Assembly (NCBI GenBank): GCA_947258435.1 | Contig: CAMYID010000019.1 | Span: 40,780-104,779, forward strand | Source: an uncultured Alphaproteobacteria bacterium | Lineage (GTDB): Bacteria > Pseudomonadota > Alphaproteobacteria > UBA11222 | Length of the DNA: 64,000 nucleotides | Reading direction: 5' to 3' | Shown: positions 34,863-45,295 of the stretch, one piece after another | Numbering within the stretch: position 1 is the first letter of the stretch | Layout: each line of letters starts with the position of its first letter | Made by a program: the position numbers and the translations under genes | The notes under the pieces: model-generated | What the model was told of the DNA's origin: nothing | Database searches by the model: none | What the model saw: the letters and a program-made list of their open reading frames with translations, nothing else

Positions 34863-35384
34863 ATGAAATGCTTTCCTCCCGGTCAGCAATCGCAGACGCT
34901 ATTATCTGCGCTGACGGAAGCAGAAGACTTTATCATCGACCCCGGCCTTGCATTCGAGCGCGCGGAACTTCGCGAGTTTCTGAGCTATTGGCAACAATCG
35001 CGCGGCGATAAGGATTTTCCGCAACGTACAGATATCATCCCCATTCCCATGCCAAGGGTGCTGCCCTGGACCATGATGTTCGATGTAACGCAGGATGGCG
35101 CAGACCTGATCGTCCGCGTCTGCGGCACCGCGCTGACCGATATTTTCGGGATCGAACTGCGCGGTAAAAGCATCAGGGAATTACCAGAAACGCTCGCGGC
35201 ACGGATGTTGCTCTGTGGGCAACGTTGCATCGCACTGCGCGCGCCCCTGCGCGGTCATTCGCAGATCTCCCGCGCGCCCGGACAGGACTTTCAGGGCGTG
35301 GAGGTCTGCGCCACCCCCCTATCGAACGATGGTGAGACAATCGACATGATCCTTGCCGTGGCCCTGCTGACGACACGGACCTAG
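34863..35384 (+). CDS. PAS domain protein (PAS_5 type)
   Basis: A 173-residue protein resembling the alphaproteobacterial PAS_5 (DUF1330-unrelated) family: a helical lead, then IIPIPMPRVLPWTMMFDVTQ, VRVCGTALTDIFGIELRGKSI and a C-terminal sensor sheet DGETIDMILAVALL. There is no attached kinase or output domain, so it probably acts by protein interaction. AAGGA lies 8 nt before the ATG. An AT-rich inverted repeat upstream suggests dedicated regulation. Confidence 0.75.
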   Translation: MKCFPPGQQSQTLLSALTEAEDFIIDPGLAFERAELREFLSYWQQSRGDKDFPQRTDIIPIPMPRVLPWTMMFDVTQDGADLIVRVCGTALTDIFGIELRGKSIRELPETLAARMLLCGQRCIALRAPLRGHSQISRAPGQDFQGVEVCATPLSNDGETIDMILAVALLTTRT

Positions 35385-35481
35385 GCGCCACACCGATCGG
35401 AGCTGCCTCTCTGTCCCCCATAAGCTTCTCTGCCCCCCATAAGAGAGAGGGCTCCGGTTGCCGTTACATATTTCCTGCCGG

Positions 35482-36666
35482 TTATTGGGCCGCATCCACC
35501 TTCTGCGAGGGGGTCTGGTTGGTCGTCATATCGAACGGTGTCGTGTCGATTTCCTCCAGCTCAAGCTCCCCGGAAAGCACTGCCTGTTTCCATTGCTGGT
35601 GATCGTCTTCCATCGCATGGAATTCGGGCATGACTTCCTTTGCAAACAGTTCAAGGCTGTCGCAGATATGCTGATGCGTATTGCGGCCGGCCTGATTGAG
35701 CAGGATCACCTGATCGACATGCGAGTCGGCGAATTTGTGCAGCCGCTCCCGGATCGTCTCAGGTGAGCCGATCAATCCACCGGTCGAGGCTTTCTGTCCC
35801 GCCGGGGTCTGCTTCCATTTCTGATACTCATCCCACAGGCTGACCGTGCCCGGCTTCACCGGCCCGGTCTTGTTGTAATAGACAAGCGCGAACTGGAAAA
35901 AGCTCCACCCGTCGGCGCGGCGCTGCGCCTCCTCATCGGTTTCTGCGCACATGAAGCCGCTCACCACCGCGATATTGGGGTTGGGCTGATAATCGCAGAG
36001 CTTCTGCTGATTCTTCGTGAACTGATTATAATAGGCATGCACCCAGGCCTTCGCGGCATCGGCGCTGACGAACTGGAAGCCAAGCGCGCCCATCCCGCGC
36101 ATCCCCGCCATGCGGATCGTCTCAAGCTGCGAACAGGCGACCCAGAGCGGCGGATGCGGTTTCTGCTTGGGCTTGGGGATGACGTTACGCAGGGGAAAAT
36201 CAAAATATTTGCCGTGATATTCCCAGCCTTCGTTCCAGAACATCGGCAGCACGGCCTGCACCGCGTCCTCCCAGACATCGCGTTTGTCGCGGAACCGCCG
36301 CTCGAACGGATGCAGCTCGGTCACGCTTGAGCCTTCACCCAGCCCAAGCTCCACACGCCCGTCACTGACCAGATCAAGGGTCGAGACCCGCTCCGCCACC
36401 CGCGCGGGATGATTGGTCGTCAATTGCACGATGCCGTGGCCAAGGCGGATATTGCGCGTCCGCTGACTGGCAGCGGACAGAAACACCTCAGGTGCTGCGG
36501 AATGGGAATATTCTTCGAGGAAGTGATGTTCCACCTCCCACGCATAATCATAGCCAAGCTTGTCCGCGAGCTCGATCTCGGCCAGCGAGTTCTTGAGCAG
36601 ATTATACTCATCATCAGGCGCCCAGGGTTTGGGTAACTGATGTTCGTAAAAAATCCCGAATTTCAT
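35482..36666 (-). CDS. LLM class flavin-dependent oxidoreductase (luciferase-like)
   Basis: A 394-residue monooxygenase-fold protein. It opens MKFGIFYEHQLPKPW, then GYDYAWEVEHHFLEEYSHS, IRLGHGIVQLTTNHPARVAERV and GRVELGLGEGSS. These are bacterial luciferase-family motifs. The C-terminus is a Gln/Thr-rich tail. It uses reduced flavin from a separate reductase to oxidise an unknown substrate. ATG 36666 gives the correct N-terminus (the frame extends to 36708). It is 87 nt from prpE on the same strand and is often seen with aromatic or steroid CoA pathways. Confidence 0.9.
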   Translation of the reverse strand: MKFGIFYEHQLPKPWAPDDEYNLLKNSLAEIELADKLGYDYAWEVEHHFLEEYSHSAAPEVFLSAASQRTRNIRLGHGIVQLTTNHPARVAERVSTLDLVSDGRVELGLGEGSSVTELHPFERRFRDKRDVWEDAVQAVLPMFWNEGWEYHGKYFDFPLRNVIPKPKQKPHPPLWVACSQLETIRMAGMRGMGALGFQFVSADAAKAWVHAYYNQFTKNQQKLCDYQPNPNIAVVSGFMCAETDEEAQRRADGWSFFQFALVYYNKTGPVKPGTVSLWDEYQKWKQTPAGQKASTGGLIGSPETIRERLHKFADSHVDQVILLNQAGRNTHQHICDSLELFAKEVMPEFHAMEDDHQQWKQAVLSGELELEEIDTTPFDMTTNQTPSQKVDAAQ

Positions 36667-36753
36667 GACATCCTCCCGCCTTGTCCGCGCCCGTTTTTTC
36701 AGACGCATTTCTTCGCTTGTCGCGATCAGTTATTGAGCATTGCCTATTCTGCG

Positions 36754-38655
36754 CTACTTCGCGTCTTTCGCAAAGCCCGCATCGCGCAAGGCTTCGGTGA
36801 TCTCATCCAGGATGACCGGGTCATCGATGGTCGCGGGCATACGCCATTCTTCACCATCGGCGATCTTGCGCATGGTGCCACGCAACACCTTGCCTGAACG
36901 GGTCTTGGGCAAACGCTGCACAACCTTGGCGGTCTTGAAGGCCGCAACCGGGCCGATCTGTTCACGGATCATACCGACAAGCTCGCGCTCGATCTCGCCT
37001 ATATCGCGGGTAACCCCTGCATTCAGCACCACAAAGCCCAATGGCAATTGCCCTTTGAGCGCATCGGCGACGCCGATCACCGCGCATTCAGCGACATCGG
37101 GATGCGCCGCCAGCACTTCCTCCATCCCGCCGGTCGACAGGCGATGGCCCGCCACATTGATAATATCGTCCGTACGCGCCATGACATAGAGGTAACCGTC
37201 GCTGTCCATATATCCCGCATCGGCGGTTTTGTAATAGCCGGGATGTTCTTCCAGATAGGAACTGCGATAACCGGCATCATTCTCCCACAAGGTCGGCAGG
37301 CAACCGGGCGGCAACGGCAGTTTCAGTGCGATGGAACCGATCGTATCGGCGGGAACCGGATGATTGCCTTCGTCCAGCACCTCGACCCGGTAGCCCGGCA
37401 TCACGACCGAGGGGGAACCGTACTTCACCGGCAGTTGCTCGATCCCCAGCGGATTGGCAACGATCGGCCAGCCGGTTTCGGTCTGCCACCAATGATCGAT
37501 CACCGGCACCTTGAGGTGCCGCTCGGCCCATTGGATGGTATCGGGGTCCGCACGCTCACCGGCAAGAAACAGGGCACGGAATTTGCCAAGATCATAATCG
37601 CCGATCAGCGTGGCCTCCGGATCCTGCTGCTTGATCGCGCGGAACGCGGTGGGTGCGGTGAACAATGTCACCACATCATGCTGCGCGATCACCCGCCAGA
37701 AAGCCCCGGCATCCGGCGTGCCGACCGGCTTGCCTTCATACAGGATCGCCGTATTGCCGCTCAGAAGCGGACCATAGACGATGTAGGAATGACCCACGAC
37801 CCAGCCGACATCAGACGCCGCCCAGAACACCTCGCCCGGCTTCACGCCATAGATGTTCCGCATCGACCAGTTGAGCGCGACCATATGCCCGCCATTGTCG
37901 CGCACCACACCTTTGGGAATGCCGGTTGTCCCCGACGTATAAAGCACATAAAGCGGGTCGGTCGCCGCAACGGGCACGCAATCGGCAGGCGCCACCCCTT
38001 CCTGGGCCGCATCCCAGTCCACATCACGGCCGGGGATCAGCGCGCACCGCTCCATCTCCCGCTGCAGGATGATGCAGCCCTGCGGTTTGTGCCGCGCCAG
38101 TTCAATCGCCCCGTCCAGCAGCGGTTTGTAGGCGACGACGCGCCCCGGTTCGAGCCCGCAAGAGGCCGCGACGATGAGCTTTGGCTTGGCATCATCGATA
38201 CGGGTGGCAAGCTCGTTTGCCGCAAAACCGCCGAACACAACCGAATGCACCGCACCAATACGCGCACAGGCCAGCATCGCAACCGCTGTCTCGGGCACCA
38301 TCGGCATATAGATGATGACCCGGTCGCCCTTCGCCACCCCCTGGGCGCGCAAGGCACCGGCAAACTGCGCCACATCGTCACGCAAAGTCCGGTAACTGAT
38401 GCTGCGGACCGTGCCGGTCACCGGCGAATCATAGATCAGCGCCGCCTGATCGCCGCGCCCCGCCGCAACCTGCCGGTCGAGGCAATTATAGGCAGTGTTG
38501 GTCTGCGCCCCTGAAAACCAGCGATAGATAGGGGCAGCGCTGTCATCGAGCACCTTGTCCCACTTCCTGTCCCAGTGCAGCGCTTCTGCCGCTTCCGCCC
38601 AGAATCCTTCCGGATCCGCCTGCCAATTGGCATAAGTCTCGCGATATGTGGCCAT
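36754..38655 (-). CDS. prpE: Propionate--CoA ligase-type acetyl/propionyl-CoA synthetase
   Basis: A 633-residue ANL enzyme. The A3 motif is LYTSGTTGIPKGVV. DHWWQTETGWPI is characteristic of PrpE rather than Acs. DDIINVAGHRLSTGGMEE and the acetylatable Lys in KTRSGKVLRGTMRKI are in the C-terminal domain. It activates propionate or a small acid to its CoA ester. Length and N-terminal YRETYANWQADPEGFW match. Propionyl-CoA from branched-chain, odd-chain or steroid-type degradation would fit the rest of the window. Confidence 0.93.
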   Translation of the reverse strand: MATYRETYANWQADPEGFWAEAAEALHWDRKWDKVLDDSAAPIYRWFSGAQTNTAYNCLDRQVAAGRGDQAALIYDSPVTGTVRSISYRTLRDDVAQFAGALRAQGVAKGDRVIIYMPMVPETAVAMLACARIGAVHSVVFGGFAANELATRIDDAKPKLIVAASCGLEPGRVVAYKPLLDGAIELARHKPQGCIILQREMERCALIPGRDVDWDAAQEGVAPADCVPVAATDPLYVLYTSGTTGIPKGVVRDNGGHMVALNWSMRNIYGVKPGEVFWAASDVGWVVGHSYIVYGPLLSGNTAILYEGKPVGTPDAGAFWRVIAQHDVVTLFTAPTAFRAIKQQDPEATLIGDYDLGKFRALFLAGERADPDTIQWAERHLKVPVIDHWWQTETGWPIVANPLGIEQLPVKYGSPSVVMPGYRVEVLDEGNHPVPADTIGSIALKLPLPPGCLPTLWENDAGYRSSYLEEHPGYYKTADAGYMDSDGYLYVMARTDDIINVAGHRLSTGGMEEVLAAHPDVAECAVIGVADALKGQLPLGFVVLNAGVTRDIGEIERELVGMIREQIGPVAAFKTAKVVQRLPKTRSGKVLRGTMRKIADGEEWRMPATIDDPVILDEITEALRDAGFAKDAK

Positions 38656-38811
38656 TACCCTACTCCCTGCTGCCGGCCCGCCCTCATCCGCAGACAGCCC
38701 GGCCTATACCCTTTTGCGATAGATTATAATAGTTTGTCCCAGTCTTGCCGTCCGGTCCGGACGAATGCAAGCCCTTCCCGCCACCCCGGATGAAAGGACG
38801 GCACTGATCCT

Positions 38812-39573
38812 ATGATCGACGATCCCTGGTTTTACGCGGTCGCGATCCCGGCGGTCCTGCTTTGCGGTATTTCCAAAGGCGGCTTTGCCGGCGGACTTGG
38901 CATCATCGCGGTACCGTTGATGGCGCTTGTCGTGCCGCCCCTGCAGGCGGCGGGGATATTGCTGCCGGTTCTCATCTTTATGGATGCGTTGGGGGTCTGG
39001 AAATATCGCCATGCCTGGGACCGGCGCGATATGCGCCTTCTGCTGCTTGGCGCGATTGCGGGCATTGCGCTTGGCACCGCGACGGCACAGATCGTCAATG
39101 AAAACCACATCCGCCTGATGGTCGGCGTGATCGCACTGATTTTCGCGCTCAATCACTGGATCTCACGCGGCGAAAGCGCACCGCCCAAACCGCGCGACAA
39201 AGCCAAGGCAACCCTGTGGGGGGCGATCAGCGGCTTTACCAGTTTCGTGTCCCATGCAGGCGGCCCGCCATTACAGGTCTATATGCTGCCGCTCAAACTC
39301 GACAAGACCGTCTATGTCGGCACAAGCGTGGTCTTCTTCATGGTTGTGAACTGGGCAAAACTCGTGCCCTATGCCTGGCTTGGCCAGCTTGCGCCAGGCA
39401 ATCTGTGGACCGCTGCCTTGCTGCTGCCGCTGGCGCCGGCAGGTATGTATCTTGGCTTCTGGCTGCACGACATCATCCCGCAGAAACCGTTTTTCCGGAT
39501 CGTTTATATCCTGGTGTTTCTGGTCGGGCTCAAACTCATCTGGGACGGCACAACAGCCTTGCTGGGCAATTGA
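38812..39573 (+). CDS. TSUP family transporter (TauE/SafE)
   Basis: A 253-residue integral membrane protein with about eight hydrophobic helices. The TSUP repeat signatures are LCGISKGGFAGGLGIIAVPLMAL and, in the second half, GFTSFVSHAGGPPLQVYML. TSUP carriers export sulfite or other anions. It is shorter than and not a close copy of the TSUP at 12000. The gene is divergent from prpE and 38 nt before an SDR gene. Confidence 0.9.
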   Translation: MIDDPWFYAVAIPAVLLCGISKGGFAGGLGIIAVPLMALVVPPLQAAGILLPVLIFMDALGVWKYRHAWDRRDMRLLLLGAIAGIALGTATAQIVNENHIRLMVGVIALIFALNHWISRGESAPPKPRDKAKATLWGAISGFTSFVSHAGGPPLQVYMLPLKLDKTVYVGTSVVFFMVVNWAKLVPYAWLGQLAPGNLWTAALLLPLAPAGMYLGFWLHDIIPQKPFFRIVYILVFLVGLKLIWDGTTALLGN

Positions 39574-39611
39574 ATTGATAGCGATACTGAAATAATTGAG
39601 GGAGCATGGAT

Positions 39612-40403
39612 ATGGGTAAATCACTGACGGGAAAGCGTGCCATCGTCACCGGCGCGGCGAGCGGTATCGGGCGGGCGAGCGCCTTGCTGTTCGCATCCGA
39701 AGGGGCGCAGGTAATCGCTGCTGACTGGGCGGAAGACGGGGTGCGCGAGACAGCCGCGCTGATCGACAAGGCACAGGGCGAGGCAATCGCGCTGACAGTC
39801 GATGCCGGCGATGAGGAACAGGTCGCGGCAATGGTCGCACGCTGCCTCGATAGTTTCGGCGGGGTCGATATCGTCTATGCCAATGCCGGGGTGAGTGGCG
39901 GCTTTACCGGCCCGCTCGACTGGCAGGTTGAAGATTGGGAGAAGGTGCTGCGCGTCAATCTGATCGGCCCCTATCTGGCGATGAAGCATGCCGCGCGCGA
40001 AATGATCAAACAGGGCGGCGGTTCGCTGATCGCCACCGCATCGGTCGCCGGGCTCAATGCGAATGCCGGCGGCGTGCCTTATAGTGCAAGCAAGGCTGGC
40101 GTTATCAATATGGTCAAGGTAATGGCGCATGGGCTGTCGGGTACCGGTGTACGGGTCAATGCGATCTGTCCCGGATTGATCGAAACCGGTATGACACAGC
40201 CGATTTTCGACGGGGCGCGCGCACGCGGTTCCGAGACAAGCATCGGGCAGCTCAACCCCATGCTGCGGCACGGGGAACCTGACGAGATCGCACAGATGGC
40301 GCTTTTCCTGGCAAGTGACGCGGCCTCCTATGTCAATGGCCAGGCCATCGCGGTGGATGGCGGGCTTTCCGCCTCGCACCCTTTCACCCCGCGCCGCCGT
40401 TAA
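39612..40403 (+). CDS. Short-chain dehydrogenase/reductase
   Basis: A 263-residue classical SDR. The cofactor motif is [13 protein letters not shown] near residue 11, and NAG appears in [10 protein letters not shown]. The catalytic Ser is in [11 protein letters not shown] and Tyr-Lys in [12 protein letters not shown] 39612 is preferred (GAGGGAG 7 nt upstream) over ATG 39606. It acts as an NAD(P)-dependent alcohol/ketone oxidoreductase. The FAD oxidoreductase follows 27 nt later. Confidence 0.92.
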   Translation: MGKSLTGKRAIVTGAASGIGRASALLFASEGAQVIAADWAEDGVRETAALIDKAQGEAIALTVDAGDEEQVAAMVARCLDSFGGVDIVYANAGVSGGFTGPLDWQVEDWEKVLRVNLIGPYLAMKHAAREMIKQGGGSLIATASVAGLNANAGGVPYSASKAGVINMVKVMAHGLSGTGVRVNAICPGLIETGMTQPIFDGARARGSETSIGQLNPMLRHGEPDEIAQMALFLASDAASYVNGQAIAVDGGLSASHPFTPRRR

Positions 40404-40430
40404 GCAAGGACGGACAAGACCGGGCACAGG

Positions 40431-41546
40431 ATGGCTGAACAGGTCGATTGCATCATTGTGGGAGCCGGCGTCATCGGGCTCGCGGTGGCCCGCGCGCTGG
40501 CACAGGCCGGGCGCGCTGTCATCGTGCTTGAGGCAACAGATGCTATCGGCACCGGCATCTCCTCACGCAATAGCGAGGTGATCCATGCCGGGATCTATTA
40601 CCCCAGGGACAGCCTGAAGGCGCGGCTATGTGTGGCCGGGCGCGAGATGCTGTATCGCTATTGCGCCGAGCGGCATATTCCGCACCGGCAATGCGGCAAG
40701 CTGATCGTGGCAAGCGCGCCGGCCCAGATCGCAGCGCTTGAACAATTGGCTGCCGCGGGCAAGGCCAACGGGGTTGCAGCGCTGCACTGGCTGTCAGGGC
40801 CGGAAGTGCAAGCGCGCGAACCGGCATTACGCGCGGTCGCAGCACTCGCCTCGCCGCTGACCGGAATCATCGATAGCCACGCATTCATGTTGAGCCTGCA
40901 AGCCGATATCGAAGCGGCCGGCGGGCAGCTTGTCTTCCGGACCCCGGTCACCGCGATGGCGCTGACGCCAAAGGGCATAACGGTGGAGACAGGTGGCGAT
41001 GCGCCCTATGCCTTGCGCCCCGAGATCGTCGTCAATGCGGCGGGGCTTGACGCGATCGCACTGGCGCACCGGATGCAAGGCCTGCCCCCTGAATGGGTAC
41101 CGCGAGGCTGGCTTGCGAAAGGAAACTATTTCAGCCTCAGCGGCAAGGCGCCATTCAGCCAGCTGATCTATCCGGTGCCTGAACCGGGCGGGCTTGGCAT
41201 ACATCTGACGCTTGATCTTGCGGGACAGGCGCGGTTCGGACCGGACGTCGAATGGGTCGCAAAACCCGATTACCGGGTTGATCCCGCACGGCGCAACCGC
41301 TTTGCCACCGCAATCCGCAGCTATTGGCCGGATTTGCCCGAAGACGCACTTGTTCCCGCACAGGCCGGCATCCGGCCGAAAATTTCAGGCCCCGATATGC
41401 CCGCCGCCGACTTCCGGATCGACGGACCTGCCGCGCATGGGGTACCCGGACTGTTCAACCTGTTCGGCATCGAAAGCCCGGGCCTGACATCCGCGCTGGC
41501 GCTTGCTGAACTGATCTCTGCTCAGATTGACAGGCATGGACGCTGA
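40431..41546 (+). CDS. FAD-dependent oxidoreductase (DAO/L-2-hydroxyglutarate oxidase-like)
   Basis: A 371-residue flavoprotein. The FAD Rossmann motif is [18 protein letters not shown] near residue 6, followed by [18 protein letters not shown], which resembles L-2-hydroxyacid oxidases such as Lhg[16 protein letters not shown] and a C-terminal [17 protein letters not shown] close the FAD domain. The probable substrate is a 2-hydroxy acid. It follows the SDR gene directly. Confidence 0.87.
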   Translation: MAEQVDCIIVGAGVIGLAVARALAQAGRAVIVLEATDAIGTGISSRNSEVIHAGIYYPRDSLKARLCVAGREMLYRYCAERHIPHRQCGKLIVASAPAQIAALEQLAAAGKANGVAALHWLSGPEVQAREPALRAVAALASPLTGIIDSHAFMLSLQADIEAAGGQLVFRTPVTAMALTPKGITVETGGDAPYALRPEIVVNAAGLDAIALAHRMQGLPPEWVPRGWLAKGNYFSLSGKAPFSQLIYPVPEPGGLGIHLTLDLAGQARFGPDVEWVAKPDYRVDPARRNRFATAIRSYWPDLPEDALVPAQAGIRPKISGPDMPAADFRIDGPAAHGVPGLFNLFGIESPGLTSALALAELISAQIDRHGR

Positions 41547-41767
41547 ACCTTCTGCCCTGCCCTGTTATCCCGAACTTGCCCCGGCATATCTTTGCAGACC
41601 GCGCAGCGCCGTCTACCCCTGTCTCTTCGGCATAAAAATAACAGCACAACTACCGTTTTTTAAGGAATTCCGTCGAAACTCAGGCAATTGCCCAAGTGAA
41701 TCGCTGTCGCCCCGTCACTGCCAGCGCGACGAATAAGTAAGTAACCAAAGCGAAGCAGGAAAAACGC

Positions 41768-43411
41768 GTGCCCTCAGCCATTCTCCACCATGCAGAGCCT
41801 GTCGATAATTCGGATATAGCGAAAGATGAGACGCGGTTTGAAAACTTTGCGCTCTATGGTGCGGACCTGCTGTTCGAACTGAACACGCTTGGCAAAATCA
41901 CCTATGCGGCGATCGGCGGCACGCCCGTGCGGATCGAGAAGCTCAACAAGAGCATGTCGGGACCTTTGCGCGATTTCTTCTCCGACCAGGAATATGCCCG
42001 CATCCGGGCGGTGCTGCGCACACTGAAACCCGGTCACAAGCTCACCCCCATGCTGTGCGACATGACGATGCCGGGCTTCGGGCAGTCACGGTTCATTCTG
42101 CGCGGCTATCGCTCGGAAAACCCGTCCGACACATATTTCATCAGTTTTGCCCAATATGTTTCATCCGGCGCAGCAACGGCCGACGTCTCAGAAGAGCAGG
42201 CCCTGCCCGACAAGTCCGACTTTATCCAGATCGCCAAGGAAAAAATGCTGGCGGCGGGCGACACCGAAGCCGATTCGGAGCTCACCCTGATCGACCTGCC
42301 GGGTCTGGAAACGATAACGGCGCAGGGCGCAGACCCGGTGGCGGCCGGCTCACTGATACGCGAAATCGAGAATTTTCTGCGGCAACAGTCCGAAGATGGC
42401 GAGGCGGCAGGCAAGCTCGATGATGACCGGTTCGGTGTCGTGCATGGAAACGCTGTGACAACCGAGCAACTTCAGCGCAACGTCGCCTCCCTTGTCGCGG
42501 CAAGCGGGCTGGGCGAACTGGGGCTTAATCCATCGGCGAGGGCGGTGGCACTCACACCGCACGAACTCAGCGATGAAGAAGCCGGACGCGCCCTTGTCTA
42601 TGCGATCAACAGCTTTGCCGAAGAAGGGGCGGATAGCTTCAACATCTCCAACCTCAACGAAGGAATGGCGGCCTATATCGACGATACTGTGGGGCGCATC
42701 AGCGATCTGCGCGGCACAATCGGCGGCAAGATGCTCAGCCTGCACTTCCAGCCGATTGTCGACCTTTCCACCCGGCACACCCATCATTATGAGGCGCTGG
42801 CCCGCTTCCGCGACGGGCGCGGCACATTCGAAACGATCACCTTTGCCGAGGAAGTCGGCATGATCGAGGATTTCGATCTGGAGGTATGCCAACAAGCCTT
42901 TATGCATATCAAGCGGATGCAATCCGAAAACACGCTGGCCCCGTTGGCCGTCAACCTGTCGGCAAAATCCGCCGAAAGCCCGGTGTTTGTGTCCGCGATG
43001 CGCAAATTGCTCAAACCGCTGGGCAGCGCGCGGCGCAACATTATTTTCGAAATAACGGAATCGGCGCGAATCCGCAATTATGAGCAGGTAGCCGAGCTTG
43101 TGAAGCAACTGCAACTGGATGGCCATCAGGTCTGTCTGGACGATTTCGGCGCAGGCGAATCCAATTTCAACTATCTGCGGCTGCTTGAAGTCGATTATGT
43201 CAAAATCGACGGGGCCTATGTCAAGGACGTACTGCGATCGCCACGCGATCAGGCCTTCATCCGCGCCATTGCCCGGTTATGCCAGGATATTCGCGTTCAG
43301 ACCGTTGCCGAATTCGTCGAGGAAGAAAGCCAGGCGATCACGCTGAACAATCTCGGCATCAATCATGGGCAGGGATATTATTTCGGCAAACCCGAACCCG
43401 ATTTCCTCTGA
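41768..43411 (+). CDS. EAL-domain c-di-GMP phosphodiesterase
   Basis: A 547-residue protein. The first ~300 residues lack a named domain but include a PAS-like start (FENFALYGADLLFELNTLG). The EAL domain covers about 315-540. Signature residues look intact: YEALARFRDG, AVNLSAKSAES, EITESARI, CLDDFGAGESNFNYL, VKIDGAY, VAEFVEEES and GQGYYFG. It should hydrolyse c-di-GMP. No transmembrane segment is obvious. The start is GTG with AGGA about 8 nt upstream. The glycosyltransferase gene follows 79 nt later, possibly in the same unit. Confidence 0.85.
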   Translation: MPSAILHHAEPVDNSDIAKDETRFENFALYGADLLFELNTLGKITYAAIGGTPVRIEKLNKSMSGPLRDFFSDQEYARIRAVLRTLKPGHKLTPMLCDMTMPGFGQSRFILRGYRSENPSDTYFISFAQYVSSGAATADVSEEQALPDKSDFIQIAKEKMLAAGDTEADSELTLIDLPGLETITAQGADPVAAGSLIREIENFLRQQSEDGEAAGKLDDDRFGVVHGNAVTTEQLQRNVASLVAASGLGELGLNPSARAVALTPHELSDEEAGRALVYAINSFAEEGADSFNISNLNEGMAAYIDDTVGRISDLRGTIGGKMLSLHFQPIVDLSTRHTHHYEALARFRDGRGTFETITFAEEVGMIEDFDLEVCQQAFMHIKRMQSENTLAPLAVNLSAKSAESPVFVSAMRKLLKPLGSARRNIIFEITESARIRNYEQVAELVKQLQLDGHQVCLDDFGAGESNFNYLRLLEVDYVKIDGAYVKDVLRSPRDQAFIRAIARLCQDIRVQTVAEFVEEESQAITLNNLGINHGQGYYFGKPEPDFL

Positions 43412-43490
43412 CGATCCGAATTTCGGTCCGCATGGCTACCTCCCGTTAACCTTAGTTCCGTTACCCTGCCCGCGATAACTGTTTTAAGCG

Positions 43491-45278
43491 ATGGGGCAGG
43501 CGGAAAAACAAATGCGGCGACGTATCGCAATCATCGATCCGATAAATCCGGCCGAGCGGTCTTTTATGGCACCGGTCATGGCCCGGCTGCAAAACAGCTG
43601 GGATATTGATTTTATCCATCCCGCCACGCCCCGGGCCATCGCGGAAGCTGCGGCACAGGCCGATGTCATTTGGCTGGAATGGTGTACCCAGCATGCGGTT
43701 CTTGCGGCGGAGAATATCGATTTCGGCGACCGCAAAGTCATTGTCCGGCTGCATTCATTCGAAGCGCTCGACACACCGTTTCCGCGACAGATGTTCTGGG
43801 GCAATATCGATCACCTTGTGCTTGTTTCCGATGATATCCGCAAATTGCTCAGCGAACAGAACCCGCATATCGCACAGCAGACCGATATCCGCCTTATTCC
43901 CAATGGCATCGATTGCGACCGCTTCACAAATGAGGTGACAGCAAGCTGCACCGATATAGCCTGGGTCGGGCGGCTTGAGATGAAGAAAAACCCGATGCTG
44001 TTTCTGCAGATCATGCAGCAGCTTGTGCAGCGCAATCCCGCCTACAAGCTGCATGTCGCCGGTGAGTTCAATGATGTCCGGGTGTATCGCTATTTGCGGC
44101 ACCTGATCACCGAACTGGCGCTGGAGCAGAACATTGTTTTTTATGGCTTTGTCGAGGATATGCCGCAATGGCTGCGCGATAAGGGGGTGCTGCTGAGCAC
44201 GACCCTTTATGAAAGCTTTGGCATGAACATCGGCGAGGCCATGGCGGCAGGAGCCTGCCCGGTCATTCACAGCTTTCCGGGTGCTGACAAAATCTGGCCA
44301 GAGGAGTGTCTTTTCGCAAGCGTCGACATGGCGGTCGATAAGATTTGTACGGCCGTGCCGGACCGGTACCGGGAATTTGTGCGGACCCGCTACGACATCA
44401 CACAACAAGTGACCGCCATTGACACACTGCTTGACGCCGAAAACAGCAAGCATCGCGACATTCTGCATTTCGGCACGGATCGCGCGAAGATCAGGATGCA
44501 TCTTCCCGACCGCAGCGATCACATCCAGAAAACCATCGCCCTGTCCAACAGCTTCTATGAAGGCGAAATGCTGCGCGATATGGCCGACCGGCTAGAGCTG
44601 CTGCCGGCGGAATCAGATGCGTCTGTCGCAATCGATGTGGGCGCGAATATCGGCAACCACACGATCTTTCTGGCAACACAGACAGAGATGCAAGTCATTG
44701 CACTGGAACCTGCGGCCAGCAGCTTTTCGGTGCTCACACGCAATATTGCGCTGAACGGACTGGAAGATAAGGTCAGTGCGATCCGCAAGGGCGCTGGTGC
44801 ACATGAAGCAAAGGCGCAACTACAGATACGCGATCCCAACAATTGGGGAATGAACAGGCTTAACCTCGATGAGACGGGGGATATATCCGTCATTCCGCTC
44901 GATGCGCTGTCGGAAGACCATGCGGTCGGACTGATGAAGATCGATGTGGAGGGGATGGAGCTCGATGTGTTGCGCGGCGCAACACGGATCCTGACCCGCG
45001 ACCGGCCGCTGCTTTATATCGAGGCCAGCGACGATGCGCAGCGGCAGCTTGTCGACGGATTTCTGACAGCATTCGGCTATCGCCGGCACGCCCGGTTCAA
45101 CGACACGCCAACCTATCTTTACCTCAATCAGCAGGCCCACGATCAACAAGTCCATGCGCTGCAATTGTCCGGCGGGACAGGCCGCACGCCCAATCATGCA
45201 GATGATGCCGAAACAGCCCGCACCCGCCGTCGGCAACGGCGGCAGCGCAAATCGCGAATAGCGGGCGCGCAAGGCTAA
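43491..45278 (+). CDS. Glycosyltransferase (GT4) - FkbM methyltransferase fusion
   Basis: A 595-residue two-enzyme protein. Residues about 1-350 are a GT-B glycosyltransferase (RLIPNGIDCDRF, IAWVGRLEMKKNPMLFL and the E-x7-E-like YESFGMNIGEAMAAG). From about 378 an FkbM methyltransferase follows: IDVGANIGNHTIF, IALEPAASSFSVL and LMKIDVEGMELDVLRGA. The tail is highly basic (RTRRRQRRQRK). A sugar transfer coupled to O-methylation is implied, for surface polysaccharide, flagellin or adhesin decoration. There is no glycan operon beside it. ATG 43491 and 43515 are both possible starts. Confidence 0.87.
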   Translation: MGQAEKQMRRRIAIIDPINPAERSFMAPVMARLQNSWDIDFIHPATPRAIAEAAAQADVIWLEWCTQHAVLAAENIDFGDRKVIVRLHSFEALDTPFPRQMFWGNIDHLVLVSDDIRKLLSEQNPHIAQQTDIRLIPNGIDCDRFTNEVTASCTDIAWVGRLEMKKNPMLFLQIMQQLVQRNPAYKLHVAGEFNDVRVYRYLRHLITELALEQNIVFYGFVEDMPQWLRDKGVLLSTTLYESFGMNIGEAMAAGACPVIHSFPGADKIWPEECLFASVDMAVDKICTAVPDRYREFVRTRYDITQQVTAIDTLLDAENSKHRDILHFGTDRAKIRMHLPDRSDHIQKTIALSNSFYEGEMLRDMADRLELLPAESDASVAIDVGANIGNHTIFLATQTEMQVIALEPAASSFSVLTRNIALNGLEDKVSAIRKGAGAHEAKAQLQIRDPNNWGMNRLNLDETGDISVIPLDALSEDHAVGLMKIDVEGMELDVLRGATRILTRDRPLLYIEASDDAQRQLVDGFLTAFGYRRHARFNDTPTYLYLNQQAHDQQVHALQLSGGTGRTPNHADDAETARTRRRQRRQRKSRIAGAQG

Positions 45279-45295
45279 AATCAAAGGAGAAAGAA

